A stretch of DNA of 64,000 nt, from NCBI RefSeq assembly GCF_003336245.1, contig NZ_QPHM01000001.1:2360113-2424112 (forward strand), read 5' to 3'. The translations under genes and the position numbers were made by a program. Origin of the DNA: Haloplanus salinus (GTDB lineage: Archaea > Halobacteriota > Halobacteria > Halobacteriales > Haloferacaceae). Positions 17,009-26,097 of the stretch are shown piece after piece (the first letter of the stretch is position 1; the number at the start of each line of letters is the position of its first letter). A model generated the notes under the pieces. It ran no database searches. It was not told where the DNA came from and worked only from the letters and a program-made list of their open reading frames with translations.

Positions 17009-18193
17009 ATGGTGACCAACGCCTTCATTTTCGTCTCCGACGCGCTCCGTCGAGACTACCTCCCCGAGTCGGTGCGGAGACGGGGCGACGCCGTGAAGAC
17101 GATTGCCTCCTCAACGATCACTCCGACCGCGTTTTCGACGATCTGTTCCGGCGTCGAACCTCCGAGTCACGGCGTCCGGACCTTCTACTACCGGCTCGAT
17201 CGGAACCGGAACCTGCTCGGACTCGACGACTACAACACGTCGTTCTGGCAACTCATCGAGAGCGGCGGGCTCTACGACGTTCTCGGACAGGATCCGGACT
17301 CGAAGCAGCCACTCTCGGAGATCGAACCGCCGTTCATTCACGTCGAGCGGGAACTGTCGACACACGCCCCGTACGCCCAGTGGGACGACGAGTACCTGAC
17401 GAAACGAAAACAGGGCAGTGCTGGCGACTTCTTCGAGCAGTATCTCGACGACTGGGACGACCTGCGAGCGGCCTACCGCGCTGGCGCCGAGGAGGCCGCC
17501 GAGCGGTTCGAGACCCGGCTGGAGACACTCGCTGACCGGGGGTTACTGGACGATACGTTGGTGATTTTCACCTCGGACCACGGCGAGTTGCTCGGCGAGT
17601 ACGGCGAGTGGTCACACTCGTCACCACTGGTGCCCGAACTCGTCGACGTCCCGACCGTGTTCGTCCATCCGGACGGGCGGGAGTCAGCGACCGACCTCTT
17701 CAGACACGTCGATGTCCTCCCGACCGTCGCGGACGTACTGGACTTCGAGGTCCCGTGGAGGACGGCGGGGGTGAGCTACTATGCGGACGAGTCGCCGTCG
17801 ACCGGCTACGCCGAGTACTGGAAGCCATCCAACGCGACAGCGACGAGCGAGGCCGCGCCCATCCATCGCCGCTACGAGTACCTCGTTCGGAGCCTGTGGG
17901 ACGTCGACGGTGGGTGGGCGTTCAACCAGTCGAGCCTTCGCGACCGACTCAACCATCTCCCCATCGCCGCCCATCGGCTCCTCTGGCCGCCGAGTCCGGC
18001 GAATCTCCTGCGCGCCCCGTCCGGCCTCCGCCAGCACTTCAGCGCGGTCAGACGGTTCGGCAATCCACACTTTTCACGGGAGGAAGCCGAGGCAACCGTC
18101 GCCGAAATCGTCGCGGACGCGACTACCGACGCAGCGAAGTCGGAACTCTCTGCCGAGCAACGGGAGCAGTTACAGCAACTCGGCTACCTCTGA
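17009..18193 (+). CDS. Sulfatase-like hydrolase/transferase (alkaline phosphatase superfamily), short form
   Basis: 394 residues. VTNAFIFVSDALRRDYL gives the first metal aspartate; ITPTAFSTICSGVEPPSHG (about 33-51) is the nucleophile region, with a threonine or serine candidate. FTSDHGELLGE near residue 190 and LFRHVDVLPTVADVL near 228 are the remaining family blocks. It ends LQQLGYL. It is distinct from the 10302 gene and is the second AP-superfamily member in the glycan island. The ATG at 17009 has a TATA-like TATTAAT at 16960-16966, implying a short 5' leader of about 20 nt. Confidence 0.78.
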   Translation: MVTNAFIFVSDALRRDYLPESVRRRGDAVKTIASSTITPTAFSTICSGVEPPSHGVRTFYYRLDRNRNLLGLDDYNTSFWQLIESGGLYDVLGQDPDSKQPLSEIEPPFIHVERELSTHAPYAQWDDEYLTKRKQGSAGDFFEQYLDDWDDLRAAYRAGAEEAAERFETRLETLADRGLLDDTLVIFTSDHGELLGEYGEWSHSSPLVPELVDVPTVFVHPDGRESATDLFRHVDVLPTVADVLDFEVPWRTAGVSYYADESPSTGYAEYWKPSNATATSEAAPIHRRYEYLVRSLWDVDGGWAFNQSSLRDRLNHLPIAAHRLLWPPSPANLLRAPSGLRQHFSAVRRFGNPHFSREEAEATVAEIVADATTDAAKSELSAEQREQLQQLGYL

Positions 18194-18351
18194 TAGGGGC
18201 TCGGAAGCCACGAATGGTTACGATACGCCCGGCGACTCGCGGCGCGTTCGGCTAGGCAATCGATCGAGCCAGGGTTCCGACGTCGAAACGGAGCGGACGG
18301 GGACACGGAGAGAAAGGTATTAACCCGCGAGCACGGAAGACGTGGACGGTA

Positions 18352-19122
18352 ATGCTACGGAGGGCGAAGAAGCTGTACCGAACGGGTGGCATCCGTGAGG
18401 TTGGCCGGGGAATCAAGGATTTCTTGATATTCAAAACCGATGCAGGGCCGCTCATCTTTAGAGTGCACCCGAACGCGACGCTCGCCGTCGGTGATCTCGA
18501 CGTCGAGTTCCACATCGAACAGAAAGAGGACATTGCACGGGCGTCCGGCCACGGCGAACTCGACGTGCTGACCGACTTCGCCGACGAACTGGCGGCGGAC
18601 GACGTCGTTTGGGACATCGGGGCGAACGTCGGGACCTACTCCATCATCGCGGAGCTTTCCGGAGCAACCGCGGAGGCGTTCGAACCGGGAACCGAGGCAC
18701 GGGCGCGACTCGACCGAAACGCGGCGCTGAACGGGGTTTCGATCGACGTTCACGAATATGCACTCGCCGACCGAAACGGCGAGAGCGTCCTCAGTCACGA
18801 GGACAGATCCGGTATCCGGCGGTTGATCGACGACGGCACGGGCGACGTGATCCCAATCAAGCGGGGCGACGACATCGACGTGCTACAGCCGGATGTGGTG
18901 AAAATTGACGTCGAGGGCGCGGAACTGGACGTTCTCGACGGTATGCCCGAGACGTTGGCCGAGACTCGTGTCTGTTACGTCGAGTACCACAGCGGCGTCG
19001 ACCGTTCGGCGGTGGTGAGCACGGTCGAGCGTGCCGGTTTGTCGCTCGGATCCGAGTTCGACCGAGGCATTCTGAAGTTCACCCGAACGGCCGCGGAGGA
19101 TTCCCCCAAATCTCCTTCCTGA
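18352..19122 (+). CDS. FkbM-family SAM-dependent methyltransferase
   Basis: 256 residues. The SAM-binding motif I is VVWDIGANVGTYSI near residue 85, followed by AEAFEPGTEARARLDRN. The FkbM signature PDVVKIDVEGAELDVLDGM is near residue 182 and is followed by VCYVEYHSGVD. It likely O-methylates a sugar hydroxyl; AglP methylates hexuronate in Haloferax but is not shown to be orthologous. A TATA-like TATTAA (18318-18323) precedes the start. A second FkbM gene follows 52 bp later. Confidence 0.85.
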   Translation: MLRRAKKLYRTGGIREVGRGIKDFLIFKTDAGPLIFRVHPNATLAVGDLDVEFHIEQKEDIARASGHGELDVLTDFADELAADDVVWDIGANVGTYSIIAELSGATAEAFEPGTEARARLDRNAALNGVSIDVHEYALADRNGESVLSHEDRSGIRRLIDDGTGDVIPIKRGDDIDVLQPDVVKIDVEGAELDVLDGMPETLAETRVCYVEYHSGVDRSAVVSTVERAGLSLGSEFDRGILKFTRTAAEDSPKSPS

Positions 19123-19144
19123 CGGTATCCGGCAGGAGCGAAGC

Positions 19145-19152
19145 ATATTAAT
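19145..19152 (+). promoter_or_regulatory. TATA box of the second FkbM gene
   Basis: ATATTAAT lies 23-30 nt before the ATG at 19175, so the second methyltransferase has its own leaderless promoter. Confidence 0.65.
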
Positions 19153-19174
19153 CCGGTGCGGGGCAACGCCGCCT

Positions 19175-19990
19175 ATGGATATCGGTGACGGCCTCCAGAA
19201 AGGCAAACATTTCGTCTATCGCGGCCCGCTGAAGCGACTCGTTCGGTGGGCTGGACTCGAAGTGAGACTCGCTCGGATATACACGGGTCTCCTCCGACGA
19301 ACGTCGGCGAACACCGTCACCTACTCCCTCAGCGGTCGGTCGGCCAGTTTCTACCGCACGGAACATCTCCCCGAGGAACTCCCGGAACGCCCAGTCGTCG
19401 AGGACCTCCTCGGAAGCCTGCGTTCCGATGATGTCTTCTTCGACCTGGGCGCGAATCACGGCATCTACACCTGTCTGGCCGGCACGCGACTCGATTCGGG
19501 ACGGGTCGTCTCGTTTGAGCCGAACCCGGAAACCTTCGCCGAACTCCGAGCGAACGTCGCGCTCAACGATCTGACCGATTGCGTCACGCTCTACCAAGCC
19601 GCTGTCGCCGACGAACCGGGCACGGCCGACTTCTTCGCGGATACGGATTCGACCGGTAGCAGTTTGGCGCAGTCTCGGCACGGACCGGGAACACAGGCCA
19701 TCCAGGTAGATGTCGTCGCGCTCGATTCGCTGGCCGACAACGAATCCCTTCCCACCCCCGACGTGGTGAAAATCGACGTCGAGGGTGCCGAACTCCGAGC
19801 CCTCCGCGGGATGCGGTCACTGCTCGAAGATGGTTGCCGGTTGCTCTACTGTGAGGTTCACGACAGCGCCGTAACCGATTTCAGCGCCGATCCGGTGGAT
19901 GTCGAACGCTTCCTGTCCGAGGCCGGATTCGATGTCCGGACGATTTTCGAACGCGAAGCGGACCAGCACATCCTCAAGGCGACTCAGTGA
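19175..19990 (+). CDS. FkbM-family SAM-dependent methyltransferase
   Basis: 271 residues. Motif I is VFFDLGANHGIYTCLAGTRL near residue 86, the SAM acidic loop is VVSFEPNPETFAELRANV, and the FkbM signature PDVVKIDVEGAELRALRGM is near residue 193. The N-terminus (GPLKRLVRWAGLEVRLARIY) is basic and amphipathic and may contact membrane or lipid carrier. It is a divergent paralogue of the preceding gene, so two different methylations are likely. Confidence 0.85.
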   Translation: MDIGDGLQKGKHFVYRGPLKRLVRWAGLEVRLARIYTGLLRRTSANTVTYSLSGRSASFYRTEHLPEELPERPVVEDLLGSLRSDDVFFDLGANHGIYTCLAGTRLDSGRVVSFEPNPETFAELRANVALNDLTDCVTLYQAAVADEPGTADFFADTDSTGSSLAQSRHGPGTQAIQVDVVALDSLADNESLPTPDVVKIDVEGAELRALRGMRSLLEDGCRLLYCEVHDSAVTDFSADPVDVERFLSEAGFDVRTIFEREADQHILKATQ

Positions 19991-20085
19991 TCGTTCCGAG
20001 GGGACGGAAGACACCGAATTTCCGGCTGAATCGACCGAATCGAACCCCGGTACTTTTTTCGTTCATCTCCGGTTCTGATCGGACG

Positions 20086-21069
20086 ATGGATCTCCTCATC
20101 ACCGGTGGTTGCGGGTTCGTCGGCGGCCACCTCGCGGAATCGTTCGTCGCTGACGGTCACGACGTGACCGTCCTCGACAATCTCGACGACTTCTACTCCC
20201 TCGACATCAAACGGTACAACGTTTCGGCGGCCCGCACCGCGGCGGACGAGAGCGACGGCAGTTACACGCTGATCGAGGGTGATATCCGCGATCAGCCGAC
20301 CGTCGACGAGGCCGTCGACGGCGCCGACGTGGTGTTTCATCAGGCCGCACAGGCCGGTGTTCGTCACAGCGTCGAGGAACCGCAGGCGGTGAACGCGGTG
20401 AACGTAACGGGGACGCTGAACTGCCTGCAGGCCGCCCGTGCGGCTGACGTCGATCGGTTCGTGCTTGCGAGTTCCTCCTCGGTGTACGGCAAACCACAGT
20501 ACCTTCCCTACGACGAGGAGCACCCGACGCTCCCCATTAGCCCGTATGGCGCCTCGAAAGTCGCGGCGGAACAGTACACGCGAGTCTTTCACGAGGTCCA
20601 CGGGGTCTCGACGGTTATTCTGCGATATTTCACGGTCTACGGTCCGCGAATGCGTCCCAACATGGCGATTAGCAACTTCGTCTCGCGATGCATGAACGAC
20701 GAACCCCCAGTCGTCTACGGTGACGGGTCGCAGACGCGTGATTTTACCTACGTCGACGACATCGTGACCGCCAATCGGACGCTTCTCACCTCCGATGCTG
20801 CCGACGGCGAGGTGCTGAACATCGGGAGTAACGACAATATCGACATCCGATCGCTCGCCGCTCTCATCCGTGACCGCCTCGCTCCCGGTCTCGACCTCGA
20901 GTTTACCGAGCGCTACGATGCGGACGCCGAACACACGCACGCGGATGTCCAGAAAGCTCACGAGCGTATCGGCTACGAGCCGACGACGAACATCCGCGAC
21001 GGCGTCGAGAAGTTCATCGGCTGGTATCGCGATAACCGCGACTGGTACGAGCCGCTAGTTCGAAACTGA
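20086..21069 (+). CDS. NAD-dependent epimerase, UDP-glucuronate/UDP-glucose 4-epimerase type
   Basis: 327 residues. It starts MDLLITGGCGFVGGHLAESF (GxxGxxG), with NLDDFYSLDIKRYN near residue 38, a block typical of UDP-glucuronate 4-epimerases. Catalytic SSSSVYG and YGASK are near 125-150; FTVYGPRMRPNMAI follows. The product would be UDP-galacturonate or UDP-galactose. The start at 20086 is chosen because the upstream in-frame extension is not SDR-like. A pyrimidine-rich TACTTTTTT lies about 30 nt upstream. Confidence 0.87.
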   Translation: MDLLITGGCGFVGGHLAESFVADGHDVTVLDNLDDFYSLDIKRYNVSAARTAADESDGSYTLIEGDIRDQPTVDEAVDGADVVFHQAAQAGVRHSVEEPQAVNAVNVTGTLNCLQAARAADVDRFVLASSSSVYGKPQYLPYDEEHPTLPISPYGASKVAAEQYTRVFHEVHGVSTVILRYFTVYGPRMRPNMAISNFVSRCMNDEPPVVYGDGSQTRDFTYVDDIVTANRTLLTSDAADGEVLNIGSNDNIDIRSLAALIRDRLAPGLDLEFTERYDADAEHTHADVQKAHERIGYEPTTNIRDGVEKFIGWYRDNRDWYEPLVRN

Positions 21070-21098
21070 CACGTGTCGCGTTTCCCGACTGTCGACCG

Positions 21099-21992
21099 TC
21101 AGGGTCTGCGGGTAAGCAGTCGGTGGAGTGTGACGGCTTGTTGCTTGTAGATTTCCGGGTTCAGTGGGTCTTGTCGAACGGCTTTGAGGTGATAGCGCAT
21201 TCCGGTCAGATAGTGGCCGAGTTGACAGTGTCGGAGCCCGAGTCGGGCGTAAATCTCGCCTTTGAGTGCAGGCTTCTCATCGAGTTCGGTGGCGAATTTC
21301 TTCAGTTTGGCCTCGTTCGCCTTGATAGCGTTCGCGATACTCTCCGACGTCTCGTCTGTGATACGTTCGTATTCGTGGTCGACGTAATGACGAACCAGGA
21401 CTTCGGGAACGTACTCCACCCTGGACTCCCGGGCCACCCGCCGAATGAAGTCCCCGTCGTTGCCGCGTGGAAGCGATTCGTCGAAGCCGCCTACCTCGTC
21501 AACGACGTCGTCCCGGACAACCAGCGTCGAGCAAGCCCCGATGGGTTGCCCTCCGACCGTCTCCTCGAAGATATCCCCCTCGAGTTGCGGTCGATACTGT
21601 CGGACGGGTGTCTCGCCGTCGTGGTACTCCATCCAGCAGTACACCATGCCAACCGTCCGATTGGCGGCTTCTATGTGGCGGATCTGTCGTTCGAGTTTCG
21701 TCGGAAGCCATTCGTCGTCGTCGTCCAAGAAGGCGAGATAATCCCCCGATGCGTACTCGATCCCAGTGTTTCGTGCAGCGGAGACACGTCGGTTCGTCCC
21801 ATGGCAGAGATAGGTCACTCGCTCGTCGTCGTAGCCACGGACCACAGTCTCGGTGTCGTCAGTCGACGCATCGTCGACGACGACGAGTTCGAAGTTGGCG
21901 TACGTCTGGTGCAAGACGCTTTCGATTGCTCGGGATACGAGGGTCGCCCGGTTGTACGTCGGAACGATCACGCTCACGAGCGGCGGGGCCAT
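21099..21992 (-). CDS. Glycosyltransferase, GT2 family
   Basis: 297 residues. The GT-A domain starts APPLVSVIVPTYNRATLVSR, with LVVVDDASTDDT and the metal site LAFLDDDDEWLPTK near residue 95. GGFDESLPRGNDGDFIRRV (about 175) is the acceptor/catalytic region. The C-terminal 90 residues are helical and charged with no transmembrane segment. Likely cytoplasmic, adding one sugar to a lipid-linked glycan. A minus-strand TATA (ATTAAA, about 22013-22022) lies 21-30 nt upstream. Confidence 0.87.
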   Translation of the reverse strand: MAPPLVSVIVPTYNRATLVSRAIESVLHQTYANFELVVVDDASTDDTETVVRGYDDERVTYLCHGTNRRVSAARNTGIEYASGDYLAFLDDDDEWLPTKLERQIRHIEAANRTVGMVYCWMEYHDGETPVRQYRPQLEGDIFEETVGGQPIGACSTLVVRDDVVDEVGGFDESLPRGNDGDFIRRVARESRVEYVPEVLVRHYVDHEYERITDETSESIANAIKANEAKLKKFATELDEKPALKGEIYARLGLRHCQLGHYLTGMRYHLKAVRQDPLNPEIYKQQAVTLHRLLTRRP

Positions 21993-22116
21993 CGTCGACT
22001 GAACCCTGCCATTTACCTTTAATCCCTCGACTCAATGGTTCGTGCTACGTGGTGTCGGGTATTCGAAACACACCGTTTAATTAACGAGCGGACGAGTCTC
22101 CGACACCTCACCGACG

Positions 22117-22881
22117 ATGTCTCCCGATGTTGCGGACGACGAACAGCAAATCCAAGAGGCCCAGTACGACTACCCCTACCACTACATCCCCCGCGTGGAG
22201 GACGGGCGTTTCTCACAGCTCCAGTACTGGTCTTGGGGCATGCATTATCTCGGCGGGATGCGGGTCGTCATCGACCAACTGGAGCCGTGGTCGTTCGACT
22301 CGCTGATCGACGTAGGCTGTGGCGACGGCCGCTTCCTCCGCGAACTCGCGGCCGAACGCCCGTCGGTCGACAGCCTCGGCATCGACTACTCGGAGCGGTC
22401 CATCGCGATGGCGCGCGGGATGAACCCCGACGTCGACTACGAGGTGGTCGACCTGCTCTCGGACGAGGTCGGCCGGGAGTTCGACGTCGCCACGGCCGTC
22501 GAGGTCCTGGAACACATCCCGCCGGACGATCTTCGGGCCTTCGTCTCCCGAATCGCCGACCTCCTCGCCGACGACGGACGGTTCGTCCTCACGGTGCCGC
22601 ACGAGAACAAGCCGGTCCAGGACAAACACTACCAACACTTCTCGGCGGCGGATCTGGAGTCGTTGTTGACGCCGCGGTTCGAAATCGTGGAGTTCGTCCC
22701 GTTCGACAAGCAGTCGAAGGTATTCACCGCCCTCGAACTCGCGCTCGGCGGCCGCGGGCGCCACTTCGTCGTGAACTCGCCGCCGGTCGTCGACACGCTC
22801 TGGACGCTCTACCGGCGGCGATACCTGTACGCGGATTCGGAGTCGAACTGTAGACGCATCGCGGCCGTCTGTCGGCGATGA
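22117..22881 (+). CDS. Class I SAM-dependent methyltransferase
   Basis: 254 residues. Motif I is LIDVGCGDGRFLREL near residue 63, motif II LGIDYSERSIAMA, and motif III DVATAVEVLEHIPPDDL near 130, as in Methyltransf_11/25 proteins. The N-terminal QYDYPYHYIPRVEDG block is common in glycan-cluster methyltransferases. It overlaps the next GT2 gene by 4 bp (ATGA at 22878), so the pair is translationally coupled. A TATA-like TTTAATTAA (22076-22084) implies a short leader. Confidence 0.84.
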   Translation: MSPDVADDEQQIQEAQYDYPYHYIPRVEDGRFSQLQYWSWGMHYLGGMRVVIDQLEPWSFDSLIDVGCGDGRFLRELAAERPSVDSLGIDYSERSIAMARGMNPDVDYEVVDLLSDEVGREFDVATAVEVLEHIPPDDLRAFVSRIADLLADDGRFVLTVPHENKPVQDKHYQHFSAADLESLLTPRFEIVEFVPFDKQSKVFTALELALGGRGRHFVVNSPPVVDTLWTLYRRRYLYADSESNCRRIAAVCRR

Positions 22882-23945
22882 CCGCCGAGCGGTCGGCCGA
22901 GGGGACGGAGTGGGAGCCCCACCCACTCGCCGTCGACACCGGCGGCGGGCGACTCGACGACGCTGAGGCGACCGCGGACCGACCGCTCGTGACGGCCGTG
23001 GTCACGACTTACGACCGCCCGAAACTCGTCAGGCGGGCGGTCGAGAGCGTCCTCGATCAGACCTACGCGCCGCTCGAGTTCCTGGTCGTCGAGGACGGGA
23101 CCGACAGCGGCGTGGCGGCGTGGCTACGCGAGGCGGGTCACGACGCGGTGCGGTACGTTCGCCACGCGGACAACCGGGGATTGGCCGGCGCCCGGAACAC
23201 GGCGCTCGCACTCGCCGACGGCGACTACGTCGCCTTCCTTGACGACGACGACGCGTGGAAACCGGAGCGGATCGAGCGGCAGGTGTCGCTGTTGGGGTCG
23301 TTGTCGGCGTCGGAGCGCCGTCGGATTGCGGTCGTCTACTGTGGGCTGGAGAGCCGGCAGGACGGGACGGTGCAGTCGATCCTCCACCCCGAGAACGACG
23401 GCGACCTCGCGGCGTCCATCCGCGACTGTGGGGCGTCGACCGTCCAGTCGGCCTGTCTCTTTCGGCGGCCGGCGCTCCTCGACGTCGGCGGCTACGACGA
23501 GGAACTCCCCTCTTCGATCGACCACGACATTTGGATGTCGCTAGCCGTCGCGGGCTACGAGGTGCGGGCGCTCGACGAACCGCTCGTCGTCTCCTTCGAC
23601 GACTTCGCGGACAGCATGATGACGAACACCGACCAGCGTATCCGCGGCGTACGGATGTACGTCGAGAAGTGGCGGCCGACGTACCGCGAGTGGTTCGGCC
23701 CGTCAGCGGGCGACCGGTACGCCCGGCGATACTTCGCCCGCGTCGTGGGGCGGTTGGCGGCGACGAAACTCGTCACCGGACGGGTCGACGAGGCCGCTCG
23801 GGCCGCACGGGCCATCGCCACGGAAGTCGACGTGACCGACTACCCTTACGCTGCCCGTGTCTGTGCGACGCTCCTCGCCGAGACGGGTGTCAAGCGGTTC
23901 CTTCGCCCCGGGGCCGTCCGCCTGCTCGCGCGCGCCGTCAAGTGA
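22878..23945 (+). CDS. Glycosyltransferase, GT2 family
   Basis: 355 residues. An acidic N-terminal extension of about 35 residues precedes the GT-A domain (LVTAVVTTYDRPKLVRRAVE), with FLVVEDGTDSG and VAFLDDDDAWKPERI near residue 120. GGYDEELPSSIDHDIWMSL marks the acceptor site. The C-terminus is helical without clear membrane spans. Coupled to the methyltransferase by an ATGA overlap. Confidence 0.87.
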   Translation: MTAERSAEGTEWEPHPLAVDTGGGRLDDAEATADRPLVTAVVTTYDRPKLVRRAVESVLDQTYAPLEFLVVEDGTDSGVAAWLREAGHDAVRYVRHADNRGLAGARNTALALADGDYVAFLDDDDAWKPERIERQVSLLGSLSASERRRIAVVYCGLESRQDGTVQSILHPENDGDLAASIRDCGASTVQSACLFRRPALLDVGGYDEELPSSIDHDIWMSLAVAGYEVRALDEPLVVSFDDFADSMMTNTDQRIRGVRMYVEKWRPTYREWFGPSAGDRYARRYFARVVGRLAATKLVTGRVDEAARAARAIATEVDVTDYPYAARVCATLLAETGVKRFLRPGAVRLLARAVK

Positions 23946-23976
23946 GGGGAGCCGCCACCGCCCGGGCAACGACAGG

Positions 23977-23983
23977 ATTTAAT
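23977..23983 (+). promoter_or_regulatory. TATA box of the sugar nucleotidyltransferase gene
   Basis: ATTTAAT lies 24-30 nt before the ATG at 24007, the leaderless spacing. Confidence 0.65.
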
Positions 23984-24006
23984 CCGGGTCACAAGCACTA
24001 CCCACT

Positions 24007-25011
24007 ATGAAGGCGGTCATCCCGGCGGCCGGTAGAGGAACGCGACTGTTTCCACAGACGCACACGAAGCCGAAGCCGATGGTCCGGGTCGCCGGCAAGC
24101 CGATCCTCGGCCACATCCTCGATGGCGTGGTCGACAGCCCCATCGACGAGGTGGTCGTCGTCGTCGGCGTGATGCGCGATCACGTCGTCGAGTACGTCAC
24201 GGCGGAGTACAGCGACGACCTTGATGTCGCGTTTGCCGAACAGGAGACGACCGAAGGGTTGGGCCACTGTATCTACCAGACCCGCGAGTACGTCGGCGAC
24301 GAGTCGATGTGCATCCTACTGGGTGATATGCTGTTCGAGACGGACCTCGGCGCCTTCCTCGACGCCCACGACGCCCTCGGCGACGTGGACGGGAGCATCG
24401 GCGTCAAGCGTGTCGACGAACCGTCGAACTACGGCATCGTCACGATGGACGGCGACCGGATCGCCGGCCTCGTCGAGAAGCCCGCTGACCCGCCCTCGAA
24501 CCTCGCTATCAGCGGTGTCTACGTCGTCGAGGACTCGGCGGGGCTGTTCGACGCGCTCGGCGCCCTGATCGAGAACGACGTGCGCGGCGCGGGCGACGAG
24601 TATCAGTTGACCGACGGCCTCCAGCGGATGCTCGACGCTGGCGCCACCTTCGGTACCTTCGAAGTGCGGGACTGGTACGACTGTGGCCGGCCCGAAACGT
24701 TGCTGGAGGCCAATCGCGTCCTCCTCGAATCCGCGGGCAGCACCGACGGGGGCGTCGCGGATTCCAGCGTGCTCATTCCGCCGGTCGACGTGGGCGAGGG
24801 CGCGCTGATCGAACACAGCGTCGTCGGCCCCTACGTCAGCATCGACGACGGCGCTCGCATCGAGGACAGCCGGGTGAAAGACAGCATCGTCGGCCGCGGG
24901 TCCCAGCTACGAGACGTGAACCTCGCGGGCACGCTCGTCGGGAGCGGGTCGGAGGTGACGGGGACGCCGTCCCGGCTCAACGTCGGCGACTCCAGCGAGA
25001 TTCACCTCTAG
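24007..25011 (+). CDS. Sugar-1-phosphate nucleotidyltransferase (RmlA/AglF-like) with left-handed beta-helix
   Basis: 334 residues. The N-terminal nucleotidyltransferase domain starts MKAVIPAAGRGTRLFPQTH, with KPKPMVRVAGKP and the LLGDMLFETD metal site near residue 107. Residues 245-334 show hexapeptide-like repeats (VGEGALIEHSVVGPYVSIDD) of a short beta-helix. It makes an NDP-hexose; the base (UTP or dTTP) cannot be told. It ends 4 bp inside the convergent GT2 gene. Confidence 0.86.
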   Translation: MKAVIPAAGRGTRLFPQTHTKPKPMVRVAGKPILGHILDGVVDSPIDEVVVVVGVMRDHVVEYVTAEYSDDLDVAFAEQETTEGLGHCIYQTREYVGDESMCILLGDMLFETDLGAFLDAHDALGDVDGSIGVKRVDEPSNYGIVTMDGDRIAGLVEKPADPPSNLAISGVYVVEDSAGLFDALGALIENDVRGAGDEYQLTDGLQRMLDAGATFGTFEVRDWYDCGRPETLLEANRVLLESAGSTDGGVADSSVLIPPVDVGEGALIEHSVVGPYVSIDDGARIEDSRVKDSIVGRGSQLRDVNLAGTLVGSGSEVTGTPSRLNVGDSSEIHL

Positions 25012-25955
25012 TCGTCGGCGGTCTCAACTTTCTCCAACAACCCCGGCGTCACCAGCGCGTACAGATACCCCAGCCCAACCGCGCCGGTAAAGACGAGGAT
25101 GGTCAGCACCTGCAACACGGCGGCCACGGACGGCTTCGTCACACAGCCGTTCAGCCGCCGCGGCACCCGATCCAGAACGAGGTAGCGAAGGTAGTCGGTC
25201 TCGTCGCCGTCCTCGTTCGGATACAGCAGATCCATCACCCGCTTCGAGTAGCCCTGCCAGAACGACCGAAAGACGAGCCAGCGGAACTCCCCGCGGTAGT
25301 CGAACAGTTTGTGATCGACGACGGCGTCGTCGGTGTAGAGCACGCCCTTCCCCGTCAGTTCCCGAATCCGGATACAGACGGGCGCCTCGTGGGCCTGGAT
25401 GTGTTTGTCGCCGCGGCGGCCGGTGTGGGTGTCGTAGCCGCCGGCCTCCAGAAACACGTCGCGCCGGAAGGAGATGTTCGAGCCGTAGCCGTTGCGGATC
25501 TCCTCGCCGTCCGCGGCGAAGCCGGGTTCGACGCAGCCGACGAGCCAGTAGAACTCCTCGGGGAAGAACTTCGGTCGCTCCGTCTGCCAGTCGGGGCGCA
25601 CGTCACCGGCGACGGCGACGGCGTCGGTGGACTCGTAGACGGCCACCAGTTCGGCGATCCAGTCCTCGTGGGCGACGGCGTCGTCGTCGATCATCGCCAC
25701 GACGTCGCCGGAGGCGAGTTCGGCGCCTTTCGTTCGCGAGTACGAAATCCCGCGGTTCTCGTCGTTGTTGTGACAGACGACGCCGTCGCGACTACAGAAG
25801 TCCTCTTGCACCCGGTCGTACACCTCTGGATTCCCGTCGACGACGAGGACGACCTCCAGTGGGTCGTACGTCTGTGCGAGCGCGCTCTCGACGGCTTCGG
25901 TGAACGCGTCGTACCGATCCATCGCGTACGTACAGACGACGACCGACACCTGCAT
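25008..25955 (-). CDS. Membrane-attached glycosyltransferase, GT2 family (AglG/AglI/AglE-like)
   Basis: 315 residues. The GT-A domain begins MQVSVVVCTYAMDRYDAFTE, with VVLVVDGNPEVYDR and VVAMIDDDAVAHEDW near residue 90. One or two hydrophobic segments close the protein (VAAVLQVLTILVFTGAVGLG, about residues 276-306). The layout matches glycosyltransferases found beside aglB in other haloarchaea that add hexuronic acids or hexoses; which one is unclear. It is divergent from aglB. The start at 25955 is chosen over an upstream codon whose extension is basic. Confidence 0.82.
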   Translation of the reverse strand: MQVSVVVCTYAMDRYDAFTEAVESALAQTYDPLEVVLVVDGNPEVYDRVQEDFCSRDGVVCHNNDENRGISYSRTKGAELASGDVVAMIDDDAVAHEDWIAELVAVYESTDAVAVAGDVRPDWQTERPKFFPEEFYWLVGCVEPGFAADGEEIRNGYGSNISFRRDVFLEAGGYDTHTGRRGDKHIQAHEAPVCIRIRELTGKGVLYTDDAVVDHKLFDYRGEFRWLVFRSFWQGYSKRVMDLLYPNEDGDETDYLRYLVLDRVPRRLNGCVTKPSVAAVLQVLTILVFTGAVGLGYLYALVTPGLLEKVETADD

Positions 25956-26066
25956 GGACCGGAGTTCCGCCGAGGCGCGAATAAGCGTTTTCGTTGGCGC
26001 TCGTGCCCTCACACGGAGCCGCTACTTCGCGCCCAAAGCCGTTCCGGCCACCGAAAGATAACAAGG

Positions 26067-26071
26067 TTTAT
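26067..26071 (+). promoter_or_regulatory. aglB promoter
   Basis: GGTTTATGCC, with a purine-rich CGAAAGATA element at about 26052-26060 just upstream, lies 27-31 nt before the aglB ATG, giving a BRE plus TATA arrangement for a leaderless transcript. Confidence 0.65.
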
Positions 26072-26097
26072 GCCCATAATCCCAGTCCGTTCGGCCA

